A DNA stretch of 64,000 nucleotides, from NCBI RefSeq assembly GCF_014839805.1, contig NC_051126.1, positions 6,208,609 through 6,272,608 on the forward strand, given 5' to 3'. The notes below the pieces were generated by a model. It did not search any database, had not been told where the DNA came from, and saw nothing but the letters and a program-made list of their open reading frames with translations. Position 1 is the first letter of the stretch. Every line of letters begins with the position of its first letter. A program made the position numbers and the translations under genes. Source of the stretch: Manduca sexta (lineage: Eukaryota; Arthropoda; Insecta; Lepidoptera; Sphingidae). Below, in pieces: positions 12,535 through 25,700 of this stretch.

Positions 12535-12830
12535 GTGCAAGCGGTAATTGGTGTTTTAAACCGTGGCCCCCCGATACTTCCGTTTCCTGCCGACGTTCAA
12601 AATTGCCCGACGTCGCGGTCCGTTTTGTGGCCGATTTTCCCGCACGCTGCTGACTTAATGACCCATAGAATAAACGATATAAATAGCGCCGAAATCGTCT
12701 TATTTATAACGTTTAAAGATATTGTAGTTTTTTTTACGCGCCGATGATGCGCTGCAATAGCAATGAAACGTGGTGGTGGAACTGTCAATAATGATTGTTT
12801 GTGCACAAAACCGCGTAAAAACACGGAGTC
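12535..12830. other. GC-richer island, function unknown
   Basis: A stretch clearly richer in CpG than its AT-rich flanks, including GACGTCGCGGTCCG near 12608. Both strands have short frames (70 and 75 residues) without family signatures. It could be a regulatory or 5' untranslated segment. Nothing in the sequence settles this. Confidence 0.25.
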
Positions 12831-14794
12831 TGTAAAGACCTTAATTACATTATATATCGCGCTATATGTTGTGCCATACTTTCCGAAATATATTTTAGGT
12901 TAAAAGTGTTTGATTAAGTAATATTACTGGAATATTAATTATAATTAGTGTAGTGTCAAACTATTAGACTAATGTTAATTCAATATTGACCTACCGTACG
13001 CCTCGCTGAATAGATTCTACGAATGTAAAATAACATAATAAATATTTATGGTAATGAGTGATTGGTAGATGAATAAAAGAGAAACATTAAGTGCTTAGTT
13101 TTTCTTAAGCGACACTCCGTTTAAGTAAATACTGTATTCTCTATTTTCGCCGCCAAGCATCAGTGTGCAGACTACTATATTGAAATATAAAAAAATCAAT
13201 AAATGTATTCCCAATCGTAAAATGTAGGTAAACATTAACTTTTCAGTGGACGAGCACCTCAGTCCGCCCCGTACCAAAAGGCTGCAATCTCCGAAACATT
13301 GGGAAAAATAAACAAAAAAACTGTGATAAAATTCGAAAAACATTTTACTTTCGATGTGTTCTAATTTGGAGTACGTATACTATTATATCCAGATTTTTTG
13401 TTTTAGACTGAAAAGCGCCGTAGCAGTTAGCCGTGAAGGCATAATGGAGAGATATATAGTTCTTTTCATATATAAAAATCTATAAATCAAAATATACACT
13501 GATAATTTATAAGATTGTAATACACAAAAGCAAAAAAATTACATAATCAATTCTTATTTATTACAACCGACTGACGAATCACTGCGGTTTAATAAATCAG
13601 AAACATCACACAATAATAGATAACAAACGATCATCTAAATCAAAAAGCACGCACAATTTGATTCGAAAACCATTATCTATTTGGAGTAAGGAAGATCGAT
13701 CTGGATTATTGATTGCGTGTCCTCATTGGGACATTATTCACGGTGATTAACATCCCGGATCACATCGTGATTATGGTAGCGATTGCACGAACAATTACTA
13801 GTCATTCAATGTTCCATGGTAAATAGAGGCTATGATGAAGTAGTCGGCTCGGGTGGAGTGAAATTTTGGCAATAAATTTGTCTGGTCAGTCGGGAACACA
13901 ATTGAGATAGAGCTGGCTTCGTGGTATATCATTTTACATCAACGCTCGCGGTAGTTGTTTTTGACCATTCATTTTGATCTCGGCGCGGATGCGAGTTTGA
14001 CTTACAATGAGATTTTCGGTCCAAGTTCGATGTGTTTGGATGTGATGGATCGTATTCTTCCCGTTTAGCATACTGAACGATTTGTGAATGCGATTGTGAC
14101 TGTTCTTAAAGTAAGTGTTAGTGTTTTATTGCTTTCAACTAGAAGTTGATAGAATAACCATTTAATAATATATGTACCATATTCGAATAAAAATGTACGA
14201 TCATACTTAATTATTCGAATAAAATAAGAATAATAAATAATAAACTTATTTCCTACTTTGTACGTTCACCATAAACTAATGAGTCGAGAAGAAAATTCTC
14301 GGAATGGAATAAGGAAAAAACTGCGCATAGAAACCTCATTGTCATGTTTGTTGGAGTTATATAAAAATTCTTCGCAATTAAGTACAATCATTAATTTAAT
14401 TTGCAATCGTAATGCTTGAAAGTTGACCTCAAAGAGATCAAAGGGACTTTTTGCGCTGCAAATTAACCTTTGCCTTCAAAGTTTAGTAGAGTGAGTGAAG
14501 TTCGTAATAAAATGATTAGACAAAGGGCTTTTTCATCTCTCTTGATTATATTATGTAGGTTTTTGATAGACTTATGTGTTTTAACATTTAATCAATTATT
14601 TTTTAGCCATGCTTAATAAACATTTTTCACGAATTGATGTTGAATTTTTTTTTTTAATTATTATTCATTCAAAATATTTATATATATATTTTTTTTTACA
14701 ACAAATGCAAGTTTATTTATTATTAATGCCACCTGCAAATTTGTCACTAATGAGTATAATCACAAGATATACTTTTGAATAACTGTTAGTGAGT
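12831..14794. other. Mostly unannotated; two weak signals
   Basis: The block CACCTCAGTCCGCCCCGT near 13254 recurs near 61350, so it is a scrap of a dispersed repeat. Around 13885-14110 an initiator-like GGTCAGTC, a GC-richer stretch and an AAAGTAAGTGTT donor-like site resemble a noncoding first exon. No coding frame supports this. Confidence 0.25.
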
Positions 14795-14960
14795 GGACGT
14801 AGCTCATCGCGAGCAAGCTGAAGTGGCAGTGGGTTGGCCGCAGCTGCTGAAGAACCAATAACCGTTGAAGGAAACGAGTGTTCGAGTGGGAAAAGCGTCT
14901 CAACAAATATAGTGCGATGAACTACGGGTACAGAGCGACTTTCGTACCACAGACTATACT
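14795..14960 (+). pseudogene. RTE-type LINE reverse transcriptase remnant
   Basis: The plus strand encodes, with frame breaks, a K-L-K-W-Q-W-V-G segment followed by R-T-N-N-R-W. This resembles the conserved KxKWxWAGH...RxTDxRW stretch just after the reverse transcriptase domain of many insect RTE elements. Stops and frame changes show it is dead. Only about 50 codons can be followed. Confidence 0.5.
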
Positions 14961-15370
14961 ATCTTTGGGGGAAGAAATATTTATTAGTTTCCTTTTTCAA
15001 ATTTCAACAAGACTTATCAACTGAGAGGAAAGTACGATAGAGAAATAAAAACGGTAGATAGGTATCTATGTATATCAATTATTTAATTTTAGATTTTTAC
15101 TTTTCTTGAATGAGGTAAATTAACTTGAGTTACGATATTCATAAAAGGCAGTAAATTTAAATCTATTTTGTCGCAACTTCGACACCTAAGTGACAAGTAT
15201 AATATGTCATAAACAAGTAAATATTTTATAAACGAAAATAATAGTAATTTAATGGATCTTCCTACGCTATGTTTATTACACAGAGTATCTTCAAAACAAA
15301 CAACAAATTAGAAAAATAACATGGATGTAGATTTTAATATTGCACTCTTATAGATTTAACCCAAAACAAA
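14961..15370. other. No recognised feature
   Basis: AT-rich spacer. Confidence 0.4.
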
Positions 15371-15604
15371 TACACATCACTCCTTATCCCTAAAGCAATA
15401 TGCAACCAGGTCACCTACTTTTCGCCAAGTTCCGTCCCATGATGTGATAGAGGGCGCGGCTCTCGACATATCGGAGACAAAATCCAAATTCCGGGCTGAT
15501 AGTGAGTAGCAAAACCAAAATTACATTTTGCGCAACCCAAGATTAAACTGGACATCAGATATTGGTCGTACCGCGCATGCAATACAACTACGCCACCCAG
15601 GCAT
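15371..15604 (-). repeat. SINE B, near full length, diverged
   Basis: It shows TTTTCGCCAAGTTCCGTCCC, ATGATGTGATAGAGGGCG and CCGGGCTGATA, with the GCAATACAACTACGCCACC head, aligned with the 7306-7571 copy. The B box is damaged. Confidence 0.82.
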
Positions 15605-16227
15605 TCAGGGAAGTACCTAGGCTTAACATCAGCCAATATTCTATATTCTGTGTAGTGTTACAATAAGAAAATCCCTAGCGGATGGTTGAATTTATAACGA
15701 TCTAATATACAGAGCAGTGCGAGTGTAATAAAGTGCTATCGGCCTATGAAAGATCTTATCTAATGTAAAATATTGTGGTAGGAATATTATTAGTAGTAAA
15801 GTTAATTAAGCCCAAATTTGCATGCATTTTTATCCCTATTTTTAGCTGAGGATGCAAGCCTCAATAAATATTAAACCACATAATAATAAAAATATATACG
15901 GAATTGAAGCCATGTTTCATAGCCCAAGTGCTTTGACACTACACCTAATATAGTAATACGTAACTTTAGGTTATGGAAATTATTGAAAGTAGTCAGGCTC
16001 AAACGTGTGTAGCTCAATAATTCTAAAATTCAACACATCTGTACATCGTCCGTTCAATGCAAAATAAATCTTAGTGTGAACTAAAGTAAATCTCTTTCAT
16101 TTTATTTTTGTGAAGAAAAAACAATGTTAGTAAGAACACAACACTGTATAGGCAATTGGAAATTTTGAATTTGTTCAGCAATTTATATAGGTGATTACAG
16201 ATCCGAAGTGGGTCTTTTTTATTAATG
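15605..16227. other. No recognised feature
   Basis: AT-rich spacer. Confidence 0.4.
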
Positions 16228-16395
16228 AACTAGCTTTTCCTGTGGCTCCATCCGCTTGAAAAAGTTTTTCCGGGATAAAAAGTAGTCAAGAGTAATTTTC
16301 CTTCCTATTAGTGAAAAAAAATCAAAATCGGTTTAGTGGTCCCTTAGATTATCACGTTCAAACAAACACACAAATTCTTCAGTTTATAACATTAA
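16228..16395 (+). repeat. Dispersed repeat C
   Basis: ACTAGCTTTTCCTGTGGCTC starts the copy. AAGTTTTTCCGGGATAAAAA, a TCAAAATCGGTTTAGTGGTC block and an ACAAACACACAAATTCTTC end follow. This is one of the best-preserved copies. Confidence 0.65.
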
Positions 16396-17004
16396 TGTAT
16401 ATTTTAATATGATTGACAGCACGCGGTAGTGTATTAGTCCTATATGTCCGTGTGCACAATATCATTGATTGTATCGTATATGATGTCATAAAAACGCTCT
16501 ACGACAAAGATAGAAATTCGCCAGTATATGTTGTGGGTGGAGTCGAAATCAACAAAAAGAATGAACCGCCTCGGGGAGCTATGAATTTACAACCGCGCCA
16601 CTATCTATCGTGTGCCCGGAGCAATCCCGCGACTAATCCCGGGACGCGCTTGGATCCCGCGGGAACGGACTTTCACATGATAATTATTATACCCAGGACG
16701 CTTCCCCACGACACTCGATTACGTTGATTGGTGTAATAACACACGTTCGTTTGGTACAGATTTTCTCTCGGATAATTTAGTGTTGACAAGGTATTGGATT
16801 TTTCCGCTTTATTTTTATGACTCGGTTGCGAAATTGTATTGCGTGCGCGGCACAATCTCTTAAGTCCCGGGTTTGAATAATAACAATGTATTTTCTGTCA
16901 AAAAAAAATTGATAAAAATAGGTATTATTTCATGTCCATTAAAGGCGTTCTTAAAGTCGGGAGCCGTTTATCGGAAGACGGTCTAGGAATAAGTTAATTA
17001 ATCA
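16396..17004. other. Unannotated, with a GC-rich patch at about 16560-16690
   Basis: The patch has CCGCGGG and CCCGGGACGCG-type words in an AT-rich setting. The 104-residue plus-strand frame across it has no signature. I see no repeat match elsewhere in the window. Confidence 0.3.
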
Positions 17005-17207
17005 TCACACCTTTATTCCCGAAGGTGTAAGCTGACGTGCAATCAGAGCAACTACTTTCCGTCAGTGCATTGCTTCCAATAGGGGTGAGCCTATCGTTAG
17101 ATTGGACACAAATTCCAGACACCGAGCTTATACTGAGCAAAAAAAATCCAATACTTCGTCGAATCGGGATTTGAACCCGCGATCTCAGTGTCGTGTCGTA
17201 CCGTGTA
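17005..17207 (-). repeat. SINE B, diverged
   Basis: The TTCCCGAAGGTGTAAGC tail block, the GGGGTGAGCCTATCG body and the CGGGATTTGAACCCGCG B-box block are in SINE B order. The end of the head is lost. Confidence 0.75.
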
Positions 17208-18103
17208 AAAATTAAATTGTGGTATTTTATCCAATAACGCTATACGAAAGACGCAGACGGAATAAAGTGGTACTTGATGTTACGCTTCCGCATCTGTTTT
17301 GCGTCCTGCATGTTTCAAGTATTCATACTGGAATGTTCATGTATGTTCATATCAAAACATTCACTTTAAGTTTTGTGGCTTTTAAATATTTTATGGTATT
17401 TATAGACAAAAATGTAGTTACAAATCTTATTTTTTTACTTTCTTATTACGCCTACCTTAGTTACTTGCCGAGTATAATCAAGATCACGAATACGCGTCTA
17501 TACACCATATTCGAGTGTACACGATACTCTTATTGCATACACACATTTATCCTCGATTGGGTATGGAGAGGTGCAACCAGGGCGTTAAACGGATTTGAAT
17601 TAAATTTGGTACATGCTGATTTATAGAGCATATCCCGGATTAACAGAAGATGCAGTGTGAATTCTATTTCGCAAAAGAACTTATAATAAAGGTATAAACA
17701 CGACTAATACGTATGTAGTATGTAAATAATAGTCTTCAAAGTATTTTTAAGTTTTTTTTCCTTACATTTGATAATTCCATTACTCAAAAAATAAAAACAT
17801 ACAACACAAAAATAGATACGGTTAATTAAATATTTTCTGTTCGGTGCAGAGGTTGATCCGATTATTGCAACTTGAACTTTACGCTACAGGAAATTTTAAT
17901 GAATCAAAGTTTGTTGAATACTATTATTTATAAATATTGAAGTATAGTGACTGAAATTTGAATCTTAGATGTGACGCGTCCGCGTAATTCTGAATGCGAT
18001 AAACATAATACCGACCGAACGGATTTAAATAAATTCGAGAAAAAAGTTTGAGAGCCCGGAAAGGACACAGGTTAGTTTTTATAGCCATTTCATATTATGA
18101 TAC
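17208..18103. other. Unannotated, with a SINE B tail scrap at about 17540-17585
   Basis: TTTATCCTCGATTGGGTATG followed by GAGAGGTGCAACCAGGGCG matches the SINE B tail part. The 135-residue plus-strand frame (17219-17626) partly covers this scrap and is not regarded as a gene. Confidence 0.4.
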
Positions 18104-18310
18104 TAGATTTTGATTGCGGCATCTGCCGCGAGAACAAGTTTGCCCGAGATAATAGTCCCGCTATATATTTTCCTGGATATAAGGTATGTACTTCCCAGAG
18201 TCACAAACTATCTCCATACTAAATTTAATTTAAAACCATTTCTTAGTTTTTGAGTTTATTGCAGTTAGACATAAAAACGCGGCGGGGACTTAGTTTTAAT
18301 ATATAAGGCT
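18104..18310 (+). repeat. Dispersed repeat C
   Basis: It shows a CTAGATTTTGATTGCGGC start, CCCGAGATAATAGTCCCGCT, TCCTGGATATAAGGTATG and AACCATTTCTTAGTTTTTGA in family order. Confidence 0.5.
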
Positions 18311-19697
18311 CAATTTTTAATATAATGGTAAATAATCGTTTGATCGGTGAAAAACATAAAGCTATCATAATTATTAACCTATTTCTAGTCTTCTACATCA
18401 CGGAAGCGAAATAACTTCTGAAATAGTTTATAAATCAATTCCGATCCTAAGATAAAAGTTTTGCGTACAACTAACCCTTTGAGCGGACTTTTAGCAATAA
18501 CTATTACGAGCCAGTTACTCCTCAGCGATGCCTCGGAAGAATATAACAGTATTATCAAGTTCCTGAAAGCGAGCATTTCCTGCCTGGTTTATAGGATTAC
18601 CTACTGAAGCAGCCCCTATATTGAATCGTACGCTGAACCATATCGGCAAACAGTGTTCGGAAAATATTAAATATCATGTAACGTAGTTTTTTGCGATCCG
18701 GATTATGGAGAGCTTGTTATGGAATTAAAGTGTATTGGGATGATTGTGTTTAAGAGATATGTGTGAGAATATGGTGAAACAAAAGGAACGGGATGTGTGT
18801 TTATGAAGAAAAATTTTAGTAATATTGTAAATGTAAAATATTGAGAATCTTGATATTATCCAATTACGCATAAACCGAATTGCATTGAATGTGGTACAAA
18901 GATTTTAACTCAAATTATCATGGTCTATTCCCGAAAAGGGCATGTTCAAAAACGGGTTTTTATTGGAAAGAAATTTTAAACAAGAAAATTTATATAGGTA
19001 ATTTGAAATAAACCATTTACTTTTAAATATTGTGAGAGTTTTTTGTAGTTTTATTTACAACAATACATTTAAATGAACGGTTTCGAAATATTGCTACATT
19101 GGAATGCATCCACCAAAAAAGTAAAATGGTCAAAATTTTTCCTTTATATCCGCGATTGACAATAACTGACAGCTGCATAATTATGTCAAAATAATTCTAG
19201 GTAGTCACCAATTCCACCTCTTATAATGAATCAATGTAGTTTTTTTTGTGATTTACTCTGCCACGACATTTCGTTCTTATTTTTCTTTTGAATGGAGGAG
19301 TTCAAAATTATTCTTTTAACGATTCCAAACTCCACTTTTATGCCACATTACTGTCCAATAACTTTGAGGTTGGTTGAATTTGTTCGAAATAAAGAAACAG
19401 CGCTCATACAAAAAGCGGGCATGTCCTTTATCGCAGAAATACGTGATGATTGTTGAATAATCATTCCAGAAAAGACGCTTGCGAAGAAATTCCTGAACAA
19501 GATATATTTAATGTTTTGATATTGCTTCAAAGTTTGTTTGATGCGAAATCGAATTTCATCATAATTCCTAATACAGACGAGACCTATTTCTAATATGGAA
19601 TATTTTGTTACTGACCTAGATTCGCATTTGGAATCATTAAGCGAATAATACAATATACACGTCTCATATGACGTGGTTAGTAATACATAAATTTACG
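18311..19697. other. No recognised feature
   Basis: AT-rich. The 101-residue minus-strand frame at 19348-19653 lacks a signature. Confidence 0.4.
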
Positions 19698-20050
19698 CTC
19701 TCGTCGGCACCCTGAGGGGTTGAGAACGACACGTGGCTACAACTTATAGAACACAGCTATCGCACTTAGGCTTCGACCATCGTATTTTCGTCCCATGAAG
19801 CGATCAAAGAGAGTGAGTGGCTTTCCGAAGGGGTAGGCAGAGGTGCCATTAGTACCTACCAATTTTCGCCGTATGCATTCCGTTTCATGTCATAGGTAGC
19901 TAATAAAATATCAGATATAAATACCAGACTGCAGGTTAATCCTGAGCAGGTAAGTAAGTAAGAAGTAGAGTAATCCTAATATCACTTCATCAGATACGGG
20001 GATTGAATCCGAGATCTTAGCAAGGCGGTCGTAACGTGGTCTATGTTACA
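19698..20050 (-). repeat. Degenerate SINE B, possibly two nested pieces
   Basis: CCGAAGGGGTAGGCAGAGGTG, TTTTCGCCGTATGCATTCCG, CAGACTGCAGGTTAATCCTGA and GGGGATTGAATCCGAGATC follow SINE B order at 19828-20050. TATTTTCGTCCCATGAAGCG at about 19785 looks like part of a second, older copy. Confidence 0.55.
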
Positions 20051-20867
20051 ATGGCAGTCTCAGATGTAACAACATCAGACACAAATTTCATTCCCAGCTG
20101 TCTTTACAAATTAACAAACATACAAAATTTGTTAGCACAATCCAATCCAGCATCTCACCACTTTCGAAGTACAGATTGCAACTAAATCAACGTAGCAACT
20201 AGCATATTCAATTCATTAAACGTAAACCCTACAACAATATATGTATGTTTGATTCCTTGTATGTGAGTCAAAGTCGATAGTTACCAAAAATAAAAGAATT
20301 AAATTGTTACCGTCAGTATTTAAAACCGTAATTTATAATTTTCGTTTGAATATAAACTGCAAAAAAGTGATGAAACGTTATTTAAAATAATTCTTAAACC
20401 ATTCTGTATCTCAGAAGTCATTGTTTGTACCGTTTGCAGTCGTAAAAGTGTAGAAATAAAAGAAAAATACACTTCCTCTATATCAAAGGAAAAATTACCG
20501 CCGAGTACTTTGTGAAATGAAAACATTTGTATTATAAAGAAATATGCGGCGATGTAAAACACGCTTTAATAAAACGTTTTGCACATATCAATTTTTTCAT
20601 ATTGATAAATCACTGGAACATTTTAAGCGCTTTTTACACCGAGAATTGGATCCAATTTTGCGCTCACTTTTAATTCGTTTTTCTATATTAATCTACGAAA
20701 TCCTTATTAATAATGTTGTATTACGACGTTAATTTGTTTAGAATATTTTTAAGGATTGTCTCTTGTTATTTTTTTATTAGCATGAATCATTACAATTTTC
20801 ATTGCCTATAAAATGTATAATATTCCTTTAACTATTAATTGCTATTATCTTGTAGGTTTATCTCTGA
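20051..20867. other. No recognised feature
   Basis: AT-rich spacer. Confidence 0.4.
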
Positions 20868-21060
20868 CTAGCTTTTAACTGCGAGTTCGCCCGCGTCAAA
20901 AAGTTTATCTAGGATAAATATTTGCCCAGAATAAAAGTAACCTATACAACTTAAGAGTAATGTAATTTCCTATCAGTTAAAAAAATTCAAAAACGATTTA
21001 GTAATTTCTGAGATTAGCGTCTTTAAGCAAAAAAACTCTTCAGCTTCATAAATATAGATC
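20868..21060 (+). repeat. Dispersed repeat C
   Basis: CTAGCTTTTAACTGCGAG, TCGCCCGCGTCAAAAAG, TAAAAGTAACCTATACAAC and an AAAACTCTTCAGCTTCATAA end are in family order. The copy ends with the AAATATAGAT typical of its AT tail. Confidence 0.6.
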
Positions 21061-21104
21061 AAAAGTTTTTCAATTCCGGAGTATATATTTAGATATATTT
21101 ATAT

Positions 21105-21308
21105 TAGAAATTATTCTTTCGACATGCCAACCTGCATCATAAACAAAGGGGAAAGGGTCCGTGGCCATCAGTGGGACAGTATCAAACACTTATATTATTA
21201 TTTAACAAATATTGATTCTGTCTTGCCTGTAGCACCAGCTAAATTGAAAGTACAAAGCAATGAAAACCAGCTCCCAAATTAGGGAACGGCGCGAAACGAA
21301 TAACTTAG
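21105..21308 (+). repeat. Local duplicate, copy 1
   Basis: About 200 bp beginning AGAAATTATTCTTTCGACATG match 22535-22735 (about 1.43 kb downstream, same orientation), with substitutions and one short indel. A CATCAGTGGGACAGTATC block inside recalls SINE/LINE tails. The family is unassigned. Confidence 0.7.
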
Positions 21309-22534
21309 TTTGAATGTATGATGAAAATTTTAATCCACGCAATCATATTCTCAATAAAATAATTTAAATATTTGAAATTTTCACACGAAAATCACTACTA
21401 AAATAAATTACTTTAGGGCCATTGTTGAGTGTAACGTAACGTTATTATAACGATGTTGTGCTATGTTTTAGTGAACAGGCTGCTGACTAATTGGAACAAG
21501 CTTTCCATTAGCTGCATAGTAATTAGAAGCTAATTACTTTAGTTAGGCCAATGGTGACCAGACTGAAGCTATGGAGAAACTATTTTGCATCAAAGATCAT
21601 ACGGTAGAAACCTGTGTTGAACTATGGAATTAAAATAATTAATTAGTAACTAATCTTTGCCAAACGCAGCTCCGCTATCTATCAATAAATCTTAAATTTT
21701 TCTCCATTTCAATTCAATTAATTATGAGGTTCATTGGTAAATTCTCGTTGATACACTGTCAGTCTTACTTATAAACTTGTTTTAGCCTTAAGAAGTGGTT
21801 AAGAATTGTTTAAATAGTTGTGTTTTGAGGTTAAATATTATTGTAAAGGCGGGTACTGTGATTTTTATCAAAAATGGATTTCAATAATTATAATTTGCTC
21901 TGATGTAAATTTCGCTATGTGTTGCTTGGTAATTTATACATCGTTTTTGTTTTTGTAGTCCAAGTTTTTGAGTAAGAAAAAGTTAAGCACTGATTAAAAA
22001 TTTAAGAGCAGATTAGTCGAGACGTAACTAAACATAGCTTTGCAAATTTTTTTACAAGTAAGACTATATATGTTTGAAAACTAGATTACTGAACGGTATT
22101 TATTGCCACTTATATCTTGATTCTTATGCAGCTGATAATGATAAAAATTTATGTTCCCAAAACTCTTGATCATTTTATATTTCGATTAAAAACAAAGTTC
22201 ACAACTAAAGCGTGATCGAAAATACGAACTGAAATTAAAGCGGTAGTAATCAATACGCCGACCCGCATATTGCGTCTTAAAACAGTGTTTAAAGATCCGA
22301 GGGATAAAAAGAAAAAGTCTTAAGAAGGCAAAAATGACAACGAGGCGAAATTTTACTGCCAAAGAGGCAGTTCTCGTTACGGTGTCTTAGCTTAGGAGGT
22401 TAACACACCGAGCGTACCATGATTAAGGTTCAATGTTATAGGTTCGAAATTGGGAGCTGATAAGGTGCTAAGTAGGATAGGTAATTTTAGGGTCAATTTG
22501 TGAATAGTATAAAGCTATAACCATTTAGTCGTGT
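21309..22534. other. No recognised feature
   Basis: AT-rich spacer between the two duplicate copies. Confidence 0.4.
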
Positions 22535-22735
22535 CAGAAATTATTCTTTCGATATGCCAACCTGGAACATAAACAAAGAAGAAAGGGTCCGTGCCCATCA
22601 GTGGGACAGTATCAAACACTTATTATTTAACAAAGATTTATTCTCTTTTGTCTGTAGCAGGTCTTCTAAATTGAGAGGACAAAGCGACGAAAACCAGCCT
22701 CCAAATTAAGGGACGGCACGAAACTAGTAACTTAG
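22535..22735 (+). repeat. Local duplicate, copy 2
   Basis: Partner of 21105-21308. It begins AGAAATTATTCTTTCGATATG and ends in a CGAAACTAGTAACTTAG block corresponding to the end of copy 1. Confidence 0.7.
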
Positions 22736-25700
22736 TACCATTCTGACTCCAGATTATTTAATAGTACTTTCGCGTAAATTGAAGGACAGAACACTTATAT
22801 TATTGCTTAACACTGTAATAAAAACAAAGGAAAATAAAAATCCAGTGACCGTAAATGCCGTGATAATAAATTCCACGAACGCAATGAATAAAGAACTAGA
22901 CACTAATGACCCAAATCAGCACCAACAAGATTTATTTAATTTTTAGCAGTATTTACACACCAACGAGTGGATCGTTTTGTTTGCGCAGTTTGAACCGGCA
23001 AGTTAGCAAATGCAATTACACACAATTATCTCTGAATACATTTAGAATTTTTTGAAGCGGCGTCGCAGGAAGCGCAGTTCTTTATAACAAGTGAAGAGCC
23101 GGGCAAGCGTCTACTGCAATTTATACAAAGTGAACACTTTCCACGTCTCGTATTTATTTCCCGTGGAGAAATGGTCTGGTGCATTCCTAACCACGTTATT
23201 CTACGAGGAGATTAAACGTCAACATACAAAACAAAGCCATGACGCTTTAAGCCCATGTGAATCGTGTTTTACCGTATGTTAACTAGACTGACGGAATTAG
23301 TATTAACAATGCGCTATTTCAACGTGACGCAGACGTATTTAAAATTCTCATGTTTAAACTATAAACGAAAGTGTAATGGTTTTAATAAGTGCTGCAGCAA
23401 GTTTTCTTAGAAACTAGTGTAGCTTACTTTCAGTCGCTTAGAAGTTACTTCTTCATACTTTTTTTATCATTAGATCTAAAGTGGAAATTTGTTTGTGAAC
23501 TCTTCAGTATCGTCGAACTCACTAAGCGGGAAAAACTTTAATCGCCTTGATGCTTTATGTGTGTATCAGGAAAAAACTGAGCTCACAAGATTTATTTTAT
23601 GTTTGCAAACGGTTATCCTGCATATGTATTTTCTTTACCTGCCGCTATCCCTCTGAAGTTAGTAACACATTTTTTATACAATATGCTGCAGAAAGATTTT
23701 GCGCATAGATTTTTTACCACTCGCCGCGTGACGTCAACCTCTTTAGGCTAGCTGGCTGGCTAAATGGAATTTAAAAAGTCCCACAAACTGGTATATAAAC
23801 TGAGAATTTATAAAGAACTTTCATGATCAAAGAAATATGATATATTCATAAAAGATTTTTACAATTAAATAAAACCATTAATATATTTATGCGCTTGGCT
23901 TAAACCCAATAGAAATAAGTTTGTGTTTTTATAAGAATACTTTGAAAAAAAAAAATGAACTGGCTACTGTTTTTGATTCATTTTGAGAACATGTCCTACA
24001 TTCCCAAATAAGACCGTTATATCTGAACCCTGTGCTGTTTAATAATTCTCAGCTCCCATATTTTCTGCAATTTTATATTGTTGATTTAACACCCATAGTC
24101 AGATTAAACACAAATATTTGTTCAACTACAGATTCTTTTAGCATTATTTATGGCAATAACTCTTTCCGCGGTTACGTTGGCTCCGATCTGCAATAATAAA
24201 TTTACTGTGTATAAATTAAGTGCGTAGCGGCTGCTAAAACGGTTTCTATAAAAGCTTTTGGTCGTCGAAACCATCGGGCTTTAACGTTTAATAACGGTAT
24301 CTGGGAGAAACTAAATTACTTCCATTATTGGCCAATCGGAACAATAGGCTTGATAACTCACTGGTATTTTGCAGCACTTGTTTCGAGGTTTGTTGTTTTT
24401 ATTAAAGGAACGGTGTCTGATATTAAATTGTCTATGGAAAAGGCAATTGTTATAAATTACGATCAAGCATTATTTTGTTTGTAAATGAAAGTAGATACAG
24501 TCAGCCACAAGAGTGGCTGAAGAAAGAAAAGAAAAAGAAAGAAAGAAGAAAGAAAGTTTTTGTCATTGTGTGAAGTAAAGTAAAACCCTTTTATTCTATT
24601 TTATGAAGAAAAAAAAATGGTAAGCGCACTAAAGTACCCGTTTAATTTGCGAATTAACAACAATATTATTGTATTACGTCACGCGAATAACACAAAAGAA
24701 TTTCTTGATGCACACTGAAATTACAATTTTAATAAAAATATGATCTTACCTAGTCTGTAAATTTCTACAAAAGAAACGGATAAAGGAGTTAACCAAGGAG
24801 ATAACCATAAAAAAGTACAAAAAGACTTGTGAGTTATCGCCGGTCCGTGAGCATGCCACTTGGATCTCACACGGCATGCAAATGAAGAAACGTATCGCAT
24901 TTACTGTGCTCATTAAAACGAAGTAGTTTAGGGCTCTGGGTTTCGCGACCGAGCGAGTGCAAACGAATATAAAGGGTTTGGTTTCCCTTTTAATATTAAA
25001 CACAGGCTGAATAGCAAGAAAAAACACTATACAGTCAGGTTAAGTTTAATTACAGCCTACTGCGAGTAATTTGGGAACCTTGGAAACTTGCTCGGAGTAG
25101 TTTGGCCGGTGTAATTAAAATCTTTAATATTTCATAGTTAAATTTACGCTACGAGTTATGAAGGTTGAATGTAAGGTCTTTCGTAAAAATGTATAAGGTT
25201 TTTCGTTCGCTGAAGTATAAAATTTCTTTTTGAAATCCTGCAATACATCGTTAATATTTTCGAAATGAGTTTCATATTGCAATGAAGATCGTAAGATGCC
25301 AGTCTCTGATATTTCTCGGTTTCAAAGGTAGGGTGAAGTATTTTAATGCAACTGTTACTTTTATTTGATGATTCATTTAAAAATAATCTAGTTTATGGTG
25401 TAAAAGACACAGCAAGCCGACAAATTGATTTATTTATGGGTACACCAGCAGTTTATACATCTTCTCACAAGTAAATGAGATATAATAATACAAATATGCA
25501 AGCCTATTATAGACATACACAACAAAGGTAAGGAAATTGTACTATAAACTAAATGCGTAATTTTTATATATTTATTTTGTTTTTTTTTTCTAACACGTAA
25601 TGTTAAAATAAAAGTATGATAATTCGGGCATTACGAACACACTGTGAAGCATAGTACCTTTTAAAACTATACCTAGGTAGGTAATAGGTATAGTATATCT

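Noticed and set aside
17219..17626. 135-residue plus-strand open frame
   Set aside because: It begins at the edge of a SINE B and ends in a SINE B tail scrap; composition is that of AT-rich noncoding sequence.
24515..24557. GAAA/GAAG-rich run as a regulatory element
   Set aside because: Simple purine-rich microsatellite with no other support.
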